The notes: a model not told the origin generated them from the letters alone. 64,000 nt of DNA from Stutzerimonas stutzeri (GCF_002890895.1 NZ_POUL01000001.1:310001-374000), one strand, 5' to 3'. Shown: positions 26,101-33,735, counted from the first letter of the stretch. A program made the numbers and translations.

Positions 26101-29100
26101 TCAGGGTGCCGGTAGCTGTCAAGGTCGGAGTGGTTGTGTCTTCGGTTACGCTGCCGGTTGTGTCACCGTCAATCACGGCAGCATCGTTGGTGCCGGTGAT
26201 GGTGACAGTAACAACCTGCTCGGTGCCGTCGATGCTGGTGACGGTGAAGGCTTCTTGCACCTGTTGACCGTCATTCAGCTCGTCAAACGCACTGCTGGCC
26301 TCGAACGACCAGGCGCCAGCAGCATCGATGCTGAAGGTGCCGTTGCCGCGAACGATGGTGTTAGCAGTGAAGCTGTTGTCAACGTTGTCGGCATCGGTGC
26401 TGGTCAGGGTGCCAGTGAGGGTCAGCGGGGCATCGGTTTCTGCTACCGACTGGCTCACGTCACCGTCAATCACGGCAGCATCGTTGGTGCCGGTGATGGT
26501 GACAGTAACAACCTGCTCGGTGCCGTCGATGCTGGTGACGGTGAAGGCTTCTTGCACCTGTTGACCGTCATTCAGCTCGTCAAACGCACTGCTGGCCTCG
26601 AACGACCAGGCGCCAGCAGCATCGATGCTGAAGGTGCCGTTGCCGCGAACGATGGTGGTAGCAGTGAAGCTGTTGTCAACGTTGTCGGCATCGGTGCTGG
26701 TCAGGGTGCCAGTGAGGGTCAGCGGGGCATCGGTTTCTGCTACCGACTGGCTCACGTCACCGTCAATCACGGCAGCATCGTTGGTGCCGGTGATGGTGAT
26801 GGTGGCGGTCTGGGCAACAGTACCTCCGTTACCATCGTTGATGACGTAATTCACCACGATGTTGAGGGGGTCACCCGCGGCAAGGTAATCAAAGGCGGAA
26901 GAGTTCGGGTCTACGATCAGGGTGCTTCCTGCGAGCACCAGTCCATCAGGGACGACCCCACTACCGTTAAAGGTCAAGGACTGGACAATGTGCGTATCAG
27001 CCGCATCCGGATCGATGAGGCCCTGTAGTAAGTCGATCTCGTAGGCTTCAGCGCCTTCGTTAACCGCGCTGCTGATTGCGCCCGACACAGTCGGTGCATC
27101 ATTGGTACCAGTGATGGTGATTGTCGCCGTCTGCGGGACAGACCCTGCGGCGCCATATGGGCCTTCATAGCCGTCAGTGACGGAGTAGGAAGCAACGATG
27201 ACCAGTTTCTGACCGGCTTGCAGATAGTCGAATACGGAGCTGCTTGGATCGACCTGCAACTCATTGCCAATCTTCACGATGCCAGCTGGAGCATCAGTAC
27301 CCTCGTTGCCGGTCGCAACCCCATCTACCGTATAGGTGATATTGCTGGCGGCCAGCGCATCGCCCTCGGCATCCGTTGCGTTGTCGAGCAGATCCAGCAG
27401 GTAAACCGTTTCACCTTCAACATCTTCGCTGGTAATTGCGGCGGTAACCGTCGGCGCTTCGTTAGCCCCGGTGATCGTGATAGTAGCTGTCTGCGCGACG
27501 GTTGCTCCATCGGCATCGTCTATGGTGTAGCTGACGACCACCGTAGTCGACTCACCTCTCGCCAGATCCAGGTAACTGTTGGGGTTTACGGTTAGGGTGT
27601 TGCCAATGATGGAGAAGCCTGCTGGCTGGGTAGCGCTTGCGCCAAGGCTATCCACGTTATAGGTGAAGTCTCTGGCAACTAGGAATTGCGAGTCGACATC
27701 AGTAACGCCAGCCAGCAAGTCAATCTGTGCCGAGGCTGCATTGTCGAATATAGCTTCGCTGATTGCACTTTCAACCACCGGGACGTCATTGGTTCCGGTC
27801 ACGGTGATGACCAGGTTCGCCGCTTCAGAGGTCGCTTCTTGAATATCAGTTGCGGTGAACGGAATGGTCAGAACCAACGGCTCGCCAGCCGCCAGCGAGT
27901 CGTAGCTCGAGGCGTCGAAGGTGTAGGTACCGTCGGCATTGAAAGTCAGACCAGCCGGGGCTTCGCCGACCAGTGCGTAGGTCAGCGTGGTCGTCTCGCC
28001 TGCATCGGCGTCGGTGCCGGCAACGCTGCCTTCAATGGTTGCATCTTCGGCAACGGCATTCACAGCCGCCAGGGCCACCGGAACGTCGTTGGTTCCGGTC
28101 ACGGTGATGACCAGGTTCGCCGCTTCAGAGGTCGCTTCTTGAATATCAGTTGCGGTGAACGGAATGGTCAGCACCAGCGGCTCGCCAGCAGTCAGCGAGT
28201 CGTAGCTCGACGCATCGAAGGTGTAGGTGCCGTCGGCGTTGAAGGTCAGACCAGCCGGGGCTTCACCGACCAGTGCGTAGGTCAGCGTGGCGGTTTCGCC
28301 TGCATCGGCGTCGGTGCCAGCAACGCTGCCTTCAATGGTTGCATCTTCGGCAACGGCATTCACGGCAGCCTGGGCAACCGGAACGTCGTTGGTGCCGGTC
28401 ACGGTGATGACTAGGTTCGCCGCCGCAGAGGTCGCTTCTTGAGCGTCAGTCGCGGTGAACGGAATGGTCAGCACCAGCGGCTCGCCAGCAGTCAGCGAGT
28501 CGTAGCTCGACGCATCGAAGGTGTAGGTACCGTCGGCGTTGAAGGTCAGACCAGCCGGGGCTTCACCGACCAGTGCGTAGGTCAGCGTGGCGGTTTCGCC
28601 TGCATCGGCGTCGGTGCCAGCAACGCTGCCTTCAATGGTTGCATCTTCGGCAACGGCATTCACAGCCGCCAGGGCCACCGGGACGTCGTTGGTGCCGGTC
28701 ACGGTGATAGTCGCAACCTGACTAACCGAACCGCCGTTTCCGTCAGCAATCGTGTAGTTCAGCGTGATGGTGAATACTTCACCTTCCGCCAGGAAGTCAT
28801 AGGCAGAAGGGTCGAAGCCTAAAACCGTTTCCGATACCGGCGCAAAGCCTAGTGGTAGCGTCTCGGTTTGCTGCCCGTTCACGGTAATGGTGCCGGCGGT
28901 AATTACCAGTGCGTCACCATTGGGGTCTGTAGCACCTTGCAGCAGGTCCAGGACCAGAAGTTCGCCATCTTCAACTACATCAAGGGATAACGGCGCAGCC
29001 ACCACTGGTGGCTGATTAGGCGCAGTATCGTCGACCGGAATAATGTCAAGCGTGGCCGTGCCGGCGACGCTAGTGGTGCCATCGGAGACGGAATAGCTGA

Positions 29101-29761
29101 AGGTGACGGCCGTATCGTCATCCGGAGCTGGGGTGTAGATCCATGTGCCGTCGTGGTTATCAACAAGCTGGCCAGCACCGGAGCTGATTTGCAGGTTGCT
29201 AACCGTCAGCAGATCCCCATCTGCATCTTCAGCCTCAGCCAGCAGTTCAAGCGAAGTGATCAGACGAGCACCGCTGTCTTCTGCAATATGGGCGAGTACT
29301 ACACTGGATGTGGTCGGTGCGTCATTGACAGCTGCCACGGCAAGCGAAGCTGGAACGGATGTACCACTTGTTTCGATACCGCCTAACTCGCCATTGCCCC
29401 AAGTACGGGTCAACGTGTTGACTGCTTGCAGGTTCAGAGCGGTAACATCTCCGCCCTGAAAGCCTTCATTATTAAGCCAGTAGAGTTTTGAATCGCTGCC
29501 GCTTACCTTGACGTTGTTGATGTAAAGACCATTTAGGCGCAGTACTACCTCAGGCTCAGGCTCGATTGTGAAATCAATAACCTGGCGAACCCCAGACATA
29601 TCTATATATGAAAGGGAGCCTGAGGTGCCGGCCTCAATAAGAAAACCATCAGCGGTGCTCGACTCATTGCCATTCATCAACAGTCGGGCATAGGTGATTG
29701 CGTAATACTGATCTTCAATTCCGCCTACCAGCGGTTTCATCGTAGTGAGCGTAACAGCCAT
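23114..29761 (-). CDS. Giant RTX / cadherin-like repeat adhesin, type I secreted
   Basis: A 2215-residue acidic surface protein. The N-terminus (1-140) is a domain I do not recognise, without a signal peptide. Residues about 145-1650 are roughly 100-residue cadherin/VCBS-like repeats ending in (T)ITGTND. Three near-identical copies lie at about 361-660 and two at about 1002-1200. Calcium-binding RTX nonapeptides (GGAGNDTIYGG type) occur in three blocks: about 1750-1800, 1884-1945 and 2046-2096. The C-terminal 120 residues form the probable type I secretion signal. I see no LapA-like retention module, and no lapG/lapD genes are nearby. GGAGAACGAC precedes the ATG. It follows the YadA-anchor gene by 94 bp and is likely co-transcribed. 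Confidence 0.92.
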   Translation of the reverse strand: MAVTLTTMKPLVGGIEDQYYAITYARLLMNGNESSTADGFLIEAGTSGSLSYIDMSGVRQVIDFTIEPEPEVVLRLNGLYINNVKVSGSDSKLYWLNNEGFQGGDVTALNLQAVNTLTRTWGNGELGGIETSGTSVPASLAVAAVNDAPTTSSVVLAHIAEDSGARLITSLELLAEAEDADGDLLTVSNLQISSGAGQLVDNHDGTWIYTPAPDDDTAVTFSYSVSDGTTSVAGTATLDIIPVDDTAPNQPPVVAAPLSLDVVEDGELLVLDLLQGATDPNGDALVITAGTITVNGQQTETLPLGFAPVSETVLGFDPSAYDFLAEGEVFTITLNYTIADGNGGSVSQVATITVTGTNDVPVALAAVNAVAEDATIEGSVAGTDADAGETATLTYALVGEAPAGLTFNADGTYTFDASSYDSLTAGEPLVLTIPFTATDAQEATSAAANLVITVTGTNDVPVAQAAVNAVAEDATIEGSVAGTDADAGETATLTYALVGEAPAGLTFNADGTYTFDASSYDSLTAGEPLVLTIPFTATDIQEATSEAANLVITVTGTNDVPVALAAVNAVAEDATIEGSVAGTDADAGETTTLTYALVGEAPAGLTFNADGTYTFDASSYDSLAAGEPLVLTIPFTATDIQEATSEAANLVITVTGTNDVPVVESAISEAIFDNAASAQIDLLAGVTDVDSQFLVARDFTYNVDSLGASATQPAGFSIIGNTLTVNPNSYLDLARGESTTVVVSYTIDDADGATVAQTATITITGANEAPTVTAAITSEDVEGETVYLLDLLDNATDAEGDALAASNITYTVDGVATGNEGTDAPAGIVKIGNELQVDPSSSVFDYLQAGQKLVIVASYSVTDGYEGPYGAAGSVPQTATITITGTNDAPTVSGAISSAVNEGAEAYEIDLLQGLIDPDAADTHIVQSLTFNGSGVVPDGLVLAGSTLIVDPNSSAFDYLAAGDPLNIVVNYVINDGNGGTVAQTATITITGTNDAAVIDGDVSQSVAETDAPLTLTGTLTSTDADNVDNSFTATTIVRGNGTFSIDAAGAWSFEASSAFDELNDGQQVQEAFTVTSIDGTEQVVTVTITGTNDAAVIDGDVSQSVAETDAPLTLTGTLTSTDADNVDNSFTANTIVRGNGTFSIDAAGAWSFEASSAFDELNDGQQVQEAFTVTSIDGTEQVVTVTITGTNDAAVIDGDTTGSVTEDTTTPTLTATGTLTSTDVDGTPNAFQTGAGVAVGSTLGSLSIDANGAWTYSVANSAVQYLGANATKIEQFTVKAADGTEKLIEVTINGTNDVPSVGAALITSDFEGNGVYTLNLLLGTSDVDTNDTLSVSNATYTVGGAATGNGGTDIPTGLSLAPSGVLSINPSSPAFDSLGQGESLVIVVNYKVTDGIASPAKTATITIKGTNDQPTVSGAITSSKVEGDAAYTINLLSGAHDVDANDVLSIGGVTYKLGDGVASSSVPTGFSLAGSTLTVDPANVAFDALAHGETLSVLVAYTVLDGKGGSVAQTATITLTGTNDAPEITVIGNPNISAASANVVFNGTLLVSDADANEQLTLSLTAVGGTLDLSNDSGVTVIEGSDSAGELTVLITGTAAQINAALNGLTFSADDSGIDAGLYVEVVDGGEDGVTGAAQYIEIPVAGPDVVPEAVDFDGGEQVTVVNYDPATVITIAGVSAASTSVSVSGAGTTITGGNGGVLLLGGYSGNLDGSSIQFADGSLLKTATANASSGSTLVGSSIAGGDLLIGSDFADVLRGLAGNDTLHGGAGNDTIYGGSGADIIKGGAGNDVLYGGDNSADDGAQDMFVYDAAGSQGTDIIVGFKDGQDKIAFQGAMPSNIEVSSIGSTAVVTLTDNNNAKTTVKLLGMAGLVDDSDFVLLGTSGSDLLNGNSGNNTIIGLAGNDTIDGGAGADTIYGGAGNDMITGRAGDSLYGDAGNDRFSFDEGANVTVASAAVVDGGEGSDTVYAWNGIGGGNVSLSDSAFANVTNVEMLTMDAGGTASVTLGTNANTAFAGGISVTNGVATGALVVDGSAATIAISAMGGNNNDTLTGGAGDDVLVGGAGSDELVGNSGDDFITGGQGADQLNGGAGSDTFVYRVTGDSTESQMDSIVDFEVGSDVIDLQGLVVGHSYSVFNGGSSFGGFADVKAAAQAQLQNDSWPFVGGDGTDTWVFFDDGHNNSFDAGDTVIKLVGISDASSISADNFDWGQTLV
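26164..26757 (-). repeat. Two 297-bp tandem repeats within the adhesin
   Basis: Units 26164-26460 and 26461-26757 are nearly identical at DNA level; the only difference I saw is in the ...NSFTANTIV/NSFTATTIV codons. Each encodes 99 residues from AAVIDGDVSQSVAETDAP. A third partial match begins at 26758. Such identity implies recent duplication or gene conversion. Confidence 0.85.
27781..28680 (-). repeat. Three 300-bp tandem repeats within the adhesin
   Basis: Units start at 27781, 28081 and 28381, each 300 bp, and encode the AEDATIEGSVAGTDADAGET...LTYALVGEAPAGLTF repeat. They differ by scattered, mostly silent changes and keep the frame. Confidence 0.85.
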
Positions 29762-29855
29762 GTCGTTCTCCAGCGCCCCAACAAGTGGAGCCAGCGTTAT
29801 TCTTTAAAAGTAGGTAGAGGGCGGCGCAGAACACGCCACCCTTAATATCAGGTTT

Positions 29856-30830
29856 TTACCAGCTGTAACCGACGCCTAGGTTGGCAGCGGTTTTCGAGGC
29901 GGTATTGCGGCTGAGGCCAGCAGTTACAGAGGTCGACTCTGTAATGGCGGCACGGAAACCAACGGCTACGGCGCTTTCACTGCTGTAGCTACCAAGACCG
30001 GCACCTACACTGAAGCGTTTGCCGTGGGCCGGCGCTGGGATTGCAGCAAGGGCAGCGACGGACGCGACACCCGCGTTCGCAACCTCTTCGACTCGGTCTA
30101 TACGGTTTTCCATGTAGTCGAAGCGCGCATTTGTTTGGTTAGCCAATTCGTTGTATTGGCTGTCGTAGCCGTTCTGTACGGCACGCAACTGGTCATAATT
30201 CACTGCGTCTGTTCCATCAGTACCGGCTGCAACATTTGTAATCTTTTCTCCAGCAGCATTCAGCGAGCCAGTGATGGCTCCACCATTAATAGTCGTAGCA
30301 TTGACGGAGTCAGCCTGAAGCGTACTCGTAGTAATGACCCCACTATTGACGATCGTTACGCTATTCACGGCAGTACCGTTCACAGCCGATGCGCTCACCG
30401 AGCCAGTATTTATAGCGCCCGAGTTATTTATATTCGTACTGTTAACAGAACCAACCGGAGAACCGACCGTGCCAACGTCACCTTGGACAGTCAAATTGCC
30501 TGCGATATTGCTGTCAGTACCATCGGACTTAATAACAGAAGTGCCTTCCACACCAGACACTGAGATGCCTTCACCTGGGCGAATCACCACGTTATTACCA
30601 ACAGAGTCAAATATCAAAATTGAACTTGATTCGATGAAGGTAGTATTACCACTGGCGTCACTGACCTCAATCGCATTGCCACCGACAGCAGCTTCGTCAC
30701 CGACTATTACCTCAGCCATCGCCTGATTCCCAGCCAACACCGCCAGCAGCGCGCACGCCAGCAGTGATTTGCGGCGATACGCAACAGGTTGGGTGCATTC
30801 CGAATTGCCTTTACAAACTTGCCTTTGCAT
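29856..30830 (-). CDS. Short YadA-anchor trimeric autotransporter-like protein
   Basis: This 324-residue protein has a signal peptide (about 1-39, ALLAVLAGNQAMA). A low-complexity Asn/Ser/Thr/Val stalk follows (about 45-215; repeated short motifs such as NSGAINTGSV). Next come a DAVNYDQLRAVQN neck, a coiled coil (about 230-260), and a YadA-type membrane anchor ending in Trp (LGVGYSW). It lacks a sizeable adhesive head, so it is much shorter than typical YadA proteins. It probably forms a trimeric outer-membrane stalk. AGGGA lies nine bases before the ATG. It precedes the giant adhesin by 94 bp, which suggests co-expression and perhaps docking of the secreted adhesin. Confidence 0.85.
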   Translation of the reverse strand: MQRQVCKGNSECTQPVAYRRKSLLACALLAVLAGNQAMAEVIVGDEAAVGGNAIEVSDASGNTTFIESSSILIFDSVGNNVVIRPGEGISVSGVEGTSVIKSDGTDSNIAGNLTVQGDVGTVGSPVGSVNSTNINNSGAINTGSVSASAVNGTAVNSVTIVNSGVITTSTLQADSVNATTINGGAITGSLNAAGEKITNVAAGTDGTDAVNYDQLRAVQNGYDSQYNELANQTNARFDYMENRIDRVEEVANAGVASVAALAAIPAPAHGKRFSVGAGLGSYSSESAVAVGFRAAITESTSVTAGLSRNTASKTAANLGVGYSW

Positions 30831-30879
30831 GAACTGGTCCCTTGACTACAGAAAAAGATGATGGCTTCGGTCGCCAATA

Positions 30880-30895
30880 TGGCATCGTAATGCCA
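30880..30895 (-). promoter_or_regulatory. Putative AmrZ-like operator of the YadA-adhesin operon
   Basis: TGGCATTACGATGCCA on the minus strand, a palindrome (TGGCAT/ATGCCA) around a four-base centre. It shares CATTACGA-GCCA with the neighbouring site. It lies 50-65 bp before the YadA-like start. Confidence 0.6.
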
Positions 30896-30915
30896 GCATT
30901 TCAATATCTAACAGA

Positions 30916-30931
30916 CATCATTACGACGCCA
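30916..30931 (+). promoter_or_regulatory. Putative AmrZ-like operator of the TPR gene
   Basis: CATCATTACGACGCCA matches 22220-22235 and 22708-22723 at 14 of 16 each. Its last base is the A of an upstream ATG (30931), which argues for the later start at 30973 for the TPR gene. Confidence 0.58.
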
Positions 30932-30972
30932 TGAATATGTCATTGCGCCATCAAACTGCCAGGCAGAGCTTT

Positions 30973-32217
30973 ATGCAGCGATTTTCTCTACCAAAACAAA
31001 CTGTTAACGCGGCCAGCGCCTGCGCGACCGCCAAGCCGTCGACCAAGGAAAAAAAGGTAAGCTGGTTCCCCTCACGCCGTAGTCTGGCGGCCGTCTTACT
31101 CGCAGCGGTCGCGGGCCTGGGCTGCAGCTCCGCTTTCGCGACGAGCACTGAGTGCCAATCGCTCTTACGTAAGCGGGATCTCGCCAAGGCTCAGTCAGTC
31201 TGTAGCGCTGCGTTGAGTAGCCAGCAGAAGGCGGCCAAGGGCGGCCAAAGGACGGAGTTGGAAGCATTGGCACGCGCGCATGACAATCTGGGCAGCTTGT
31301 ACATGCTGCGGCGGCAGTACGCAGAGGCCGAGGCGCAGTACAGAGCAAGCCTGACGGTGCGTGAAAAGGCATTTGGGCGCGATCATCATCTGCAAGCCAT
31401 TTCGCTGCTTCAGCTTGCTGATGCGTTGAAACTTCAGAACAAGCTTGCTGAAGCGGAGCCGCTGCTGCTGCGGGCGCTGAAGCTAAGGCAAAAAAGCCTG
31501 GGGGCCCATGCCGAAGCTACGGCGCAGGTCCACCACGCTTTGGGTATGCTCTATACGCAGATAGACGCTGCGAAAGCTGAAAGCTCGTTCCGCGAGGAGA
31601 TCACCATACTTGAGCGGCTCTATCCGGCGGGCTCAGCAGCAACGGCCATCGCTTACAACAATCTGGGCATTCTGCGTCAGCGCAACGGCCAACCCGATCA
31701 GGCAGCAAGTTACTACCGAAGCGCCATATCGATGCTTGAGCGCACCGCACCTAACGACCAGGTAAGATTGACCGGTCCGCTGCTCAATTTGGCCACCGTT
31801 CTCACCGAGAAGCAGCAATACGCGGCTGCAAAGACCCAACTACTCCGGCTGCTGGAAATCAGGCAACAGCTGCAAGGGCCGCAGTCAGCCAGCGCTGCCG
31901 ATATACATAACCGTCTTGGCGTGCTCTACAGCCGAACCGGCGATCTAGAGTTTGCAGAGAGCGAGCTACGCAAGGCGCTGACCATGCGTGAAAATGCGCT
32001 TGGGACAAACCATCTGCTCGTCGCGGAGAGCTGCACCAACCTAGGCATTTTTCTAATGCAAAGAGGCCGCTTGAACGAAGCGCTGGCCTTGCTGCGCCAC
32101 TCGGCGGCTGTCACACACAGCCTTACGGGTCCACAAAGCGCTCAGACAGCCACTGCCTGGCAAAATCTCGAGCAACTGTATGGCCGCATCATTCAAGCCT
32201 CAGCGGTTAACCCTTAA
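30973..32217 (+). CDS. Exported tetratricopeptide-repeat protein of the adhesin locus
   Basis: This protein of 414 residues (428 if ATG 30931 is used) has a long basic N-terminus, then a hydrophobic segment SLAAVLLAAVAGLGCSSAFA that could be a late signal peptide or lipobox (GLGC). At least six TPR units follow (kinesin-light-chain style, with LYMLRRQYAEAEAQYRASL and AIAYNNLGILRQRNGQPDQA). It probably acts as a periplasmic or membrane-linked scaffold. The start at 30973 is favoured because the 30931 ATG overlaps a putative operator and has no ribosome site; support is moderate. It is divergent from the YadA-adhesin operon. Confidence 0.75.
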   Translation: MQRFSLPKQTVNAASACATAKPSTKEKKVSWFPSRRSLAAVLLAAVAGLGCSSAFATSTECQSLLRKRDLAKAQSVCSAALSSQQKAAKGGQRTELEALARAHDNLGSLYMLRRQYAEAEAQYRASLTVREKAFGRDHHLQAISLLQLADALKLQNKLAEAEPLLLRALKLRQKSLGAHAEATAQVHHALGMLYTQIDAAKAESSFREEITILERLYPAGSAATAIAYNNLGILRQRNGQPDQAASYYRSAISMLERTAPNDQVRLTGPLLNLATVLTEKQQYAAAKTQLLRLLEIRQQLQGPQSASAADIHNRLGVLYSRTGDLEFAESELRKALTMRENALGTNHLLVAESCTNLGIFLMQRGRLNEALALLRHSAAVTHSLTGPQSAQTATAWQNLEQLYGRIIQASAVNP

Positions 32218-32472
32218 GCTGAATAGGCTATGCCGCAACAGGCCAGAACCTTGAATGCGGCCTCCAGATGACCACCAGTCTGTATCACAGAATGAAGCTG
32301 CATTCCTATAAACATAAGAACACTAGCTATTGCCCAACACGCAACGCTTTCACCGCCCGACAACTGCCCATTTATACTTTGGCAGTGCGGGGCGCCTACC
32401 GCGTAAGCGATTGCCCGGCCGTCGATGCAGCAGTGAAGGCAGGGACGGAAAAACTAAACCCCAGAAACGCAA
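32218..32472. other. Non-coding boundary region before tRNA-Ser
   Basis: About 255 bp between the TPR gene and the tRNA terminator. Short open frames (for example 32268-32507, which runs into the terminator) look spurious. No direct repeat of the tRNA 3' end was noticed here. Confidence 0.45.
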
Positions 32473-32505
32473 AAGCCCCCGAAAATTTAGAGGTTTCGGG
32501 GGCTT
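32473..32505 (-). terminator. Terminator of tRNA-Ser
   Basis: GCCCCCGAAA (32475-32484) pairs with TTTCGGGGGC (32494-32503); four T follow on the minus strand. It lies just 3' of the tRNA gene. It may also stop TPR transcripts from the other side. Confidence 0.8.
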
Positions 32506-32518
32506 AGGCTATATGTAG

Positions 32519-32608
32519 TGGCGGAGAGATAGGGATTTGAACCCTAGGAACTGTTGCCAGTTCAACGGATTTCGAATCCGTCCCGTTCGGCCACTCCGGC
32601 ATCTCTCC
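32519..32608 (-). tRNA. tRNA-Ser (anticodon CGA)
   Basis: A 90-nt class II tRNA with encoded CCA. The acceptor stem is GGAGAGA/TCTCTCC with discriminator G. The anticodon stem-loop ACGGA-TTCGAAA-TCCGT gives anticodon CGA, reading UCG. A long variable arm follows, then a T-loop with GGTTCAAATCC. It marks the left end of the conserved chromosomal block. Confidence 0.97.
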
Positions 32609-32730
32609 AGCGGCGCGCATCATAGCAGTTCAGTGTGTTTTGTCTAACCCCAACTGCGCAGATTTTTTAGCGATGCCGTAGCAGGACAGCGATGCTGAGC
32701 GCATCAAACTCCCCGCTGGTCGCCAGCCAA

Positions 32731-33600
32731 TCAGCTGGTCAAGCGCGTCAGTGCTTCACGGTATTTATCGGCAGTCTTCTGTGCAACATCAGCCGGCACT
32801 GGCGGGGCTGGCGGCTCCTTGTTCCAGCCGGTGGACTCGAGCCAGTCGCGGACAAATTGCTTGTCGAAGCTTGGCGGGTTGCTGCCTTCAGCGTAACTGT
32901 CTGCGGGCCAGAAGCGGCTGGAGTCAGGCGTAAGCACTTCATCCATCAGCGTCAGCACCCCATTTTCATCGAGGCCGAACTCGAACTTGGTATCAGCGAT
33001 GATGATGCCTCGCGTCGCAGCGTATGCCACAGCTGCGCTGTACAGCGCGATCGAGGTGTCGCGCACCTTCGCCGCCAGCTCTTTACCGATGATGGCTTCG
33101 CACTGCTCGAAGGAGATGTTCTCGTCGTGATCACCCACGGCCGCTTTGGTAGACGGCGTGAAGATCGGTTGCGGCAGCTTGGCCGCTTCTTTCAGGCCAG
33201 CTGGCAGCTGGATCCCGCACACGGTTCCACTCCGCTGATACTCCTTCCAGCCTGAGCCAACGATATAGCCACGCACGATGGCCTCCACTGCAACCGGCTT
33301 CAGTCGCTTGGCCACCACCGCCCGCCCCTCAACCAGGGGCAGCTCCTCGGCTGGCACAACGTCCTCTACCTTGTCACCAGTGAAATGGTTAGGGACGAGC
33401 TGCGCGAGCTTGTCGAACCAGAAATTGGAAATTGCGGTAAGAATCTTGCCCTTCTCGGGGATCGGCTCGGCAAGGATCACGTCAAACGCGGAGAGCCGGT
33501 CGGTAGCGACCATAAGCATGCGCTTGTCGTCGATTTCGTACAGATCACGCACCTTGCCAGAATAGATTTTTTTCAGGCTCAGGGAGCTGGGAGCGGTCAT
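32731..33600 (-). CDS. purC: SAICAR synthetase, long type (purine synthesis)
   Basis: Phosphoribosylaminoimidazole-succinocarboxamide synthase, cytoplasmic, which joins CAIR and aspartate using ATP in purine synthesis. The 289 residues begin [15 protein letters not shown] (ATP-loop start) and include [35 protein letters not shown] and [15 protein letters not shown]. This is the roughly 290-300 residue form. The pseudomonad PurC I remember at this locus is shorter (about 236 residues, starting EKREELYRGKAKSVY). It lies downstream of bamC on the same strand, with a terminator hairpin between. Confidence 0.93.
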   Translation of the reverse strand: MTAPSSLSLKKIYSGKVRDLYEIDDKRMLMVATDRLSAFDVILAEPIPEKGKILTAISNFWFDKLAQLVPNHFTGDKVEDVVPAEELPLVEGRAVVAKRLKPVAVEAIVRGYIVGSGWKEYQRSGTVCGIQLPAGLKEAAKLPQPIFTPSTKAAVGDHDENISFEQCEAIIGKELAAKVRDTSIALYSAAVAYAATRGIIIADTKFEFGLDENGVLTLMDEVLTPDSSRFWPADSYAEGSNPPSFDKQFVRDWLESTGWNKEPPAPPVPADVAQKTADKYREALTRLTS

Positions 33601-33680
33601 GGCTTTTCTCGCGGTTGCCGAACCTGTGCTGGCTTGCGCAACAGCGCAGACACAACGACTGGATCAATCATCAAACGAAA

Positions 33681-33706
33681 CAGGCGAAACCGAGAGGTTT
33701 CGCCTG
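33681..33706 (-). terminator. Probable terminator between bamC and purC
   Basis: CAGGCGAAACC pairs perfectly with GGTTTCGCCTG around a GAGA tetraloop. On the minus strand it is followed by TTTCGTTT. It lies 30 bp after the bamC stop. Confidence 0.65.
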
Positions 33707-33735
33707 AATGGATTGGGGCGGACTGTCTCGTAGAA

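Noticed and set aside
26164-28680. Regular 297/300-bp repeats considered as a CRISPR array
   Set aside because: The repeats are contiguous, in frame and protein coding; no short repeat-spacer pattern.
25967-28822. Long plus-strand frames (25967-27028, 27686-28414, 28439-28822) opposite the adhesin, with repeated protein segments
   Set aside because: The repeats only mirror the tandem DNA repeats of the adhesin; no start signals or domain.
32519-32608. tRNA-Ser as an active integration site with an att duplicate
   Set aside because: No copy of the tRNA 3' end and no integrase gene were seen in the window.
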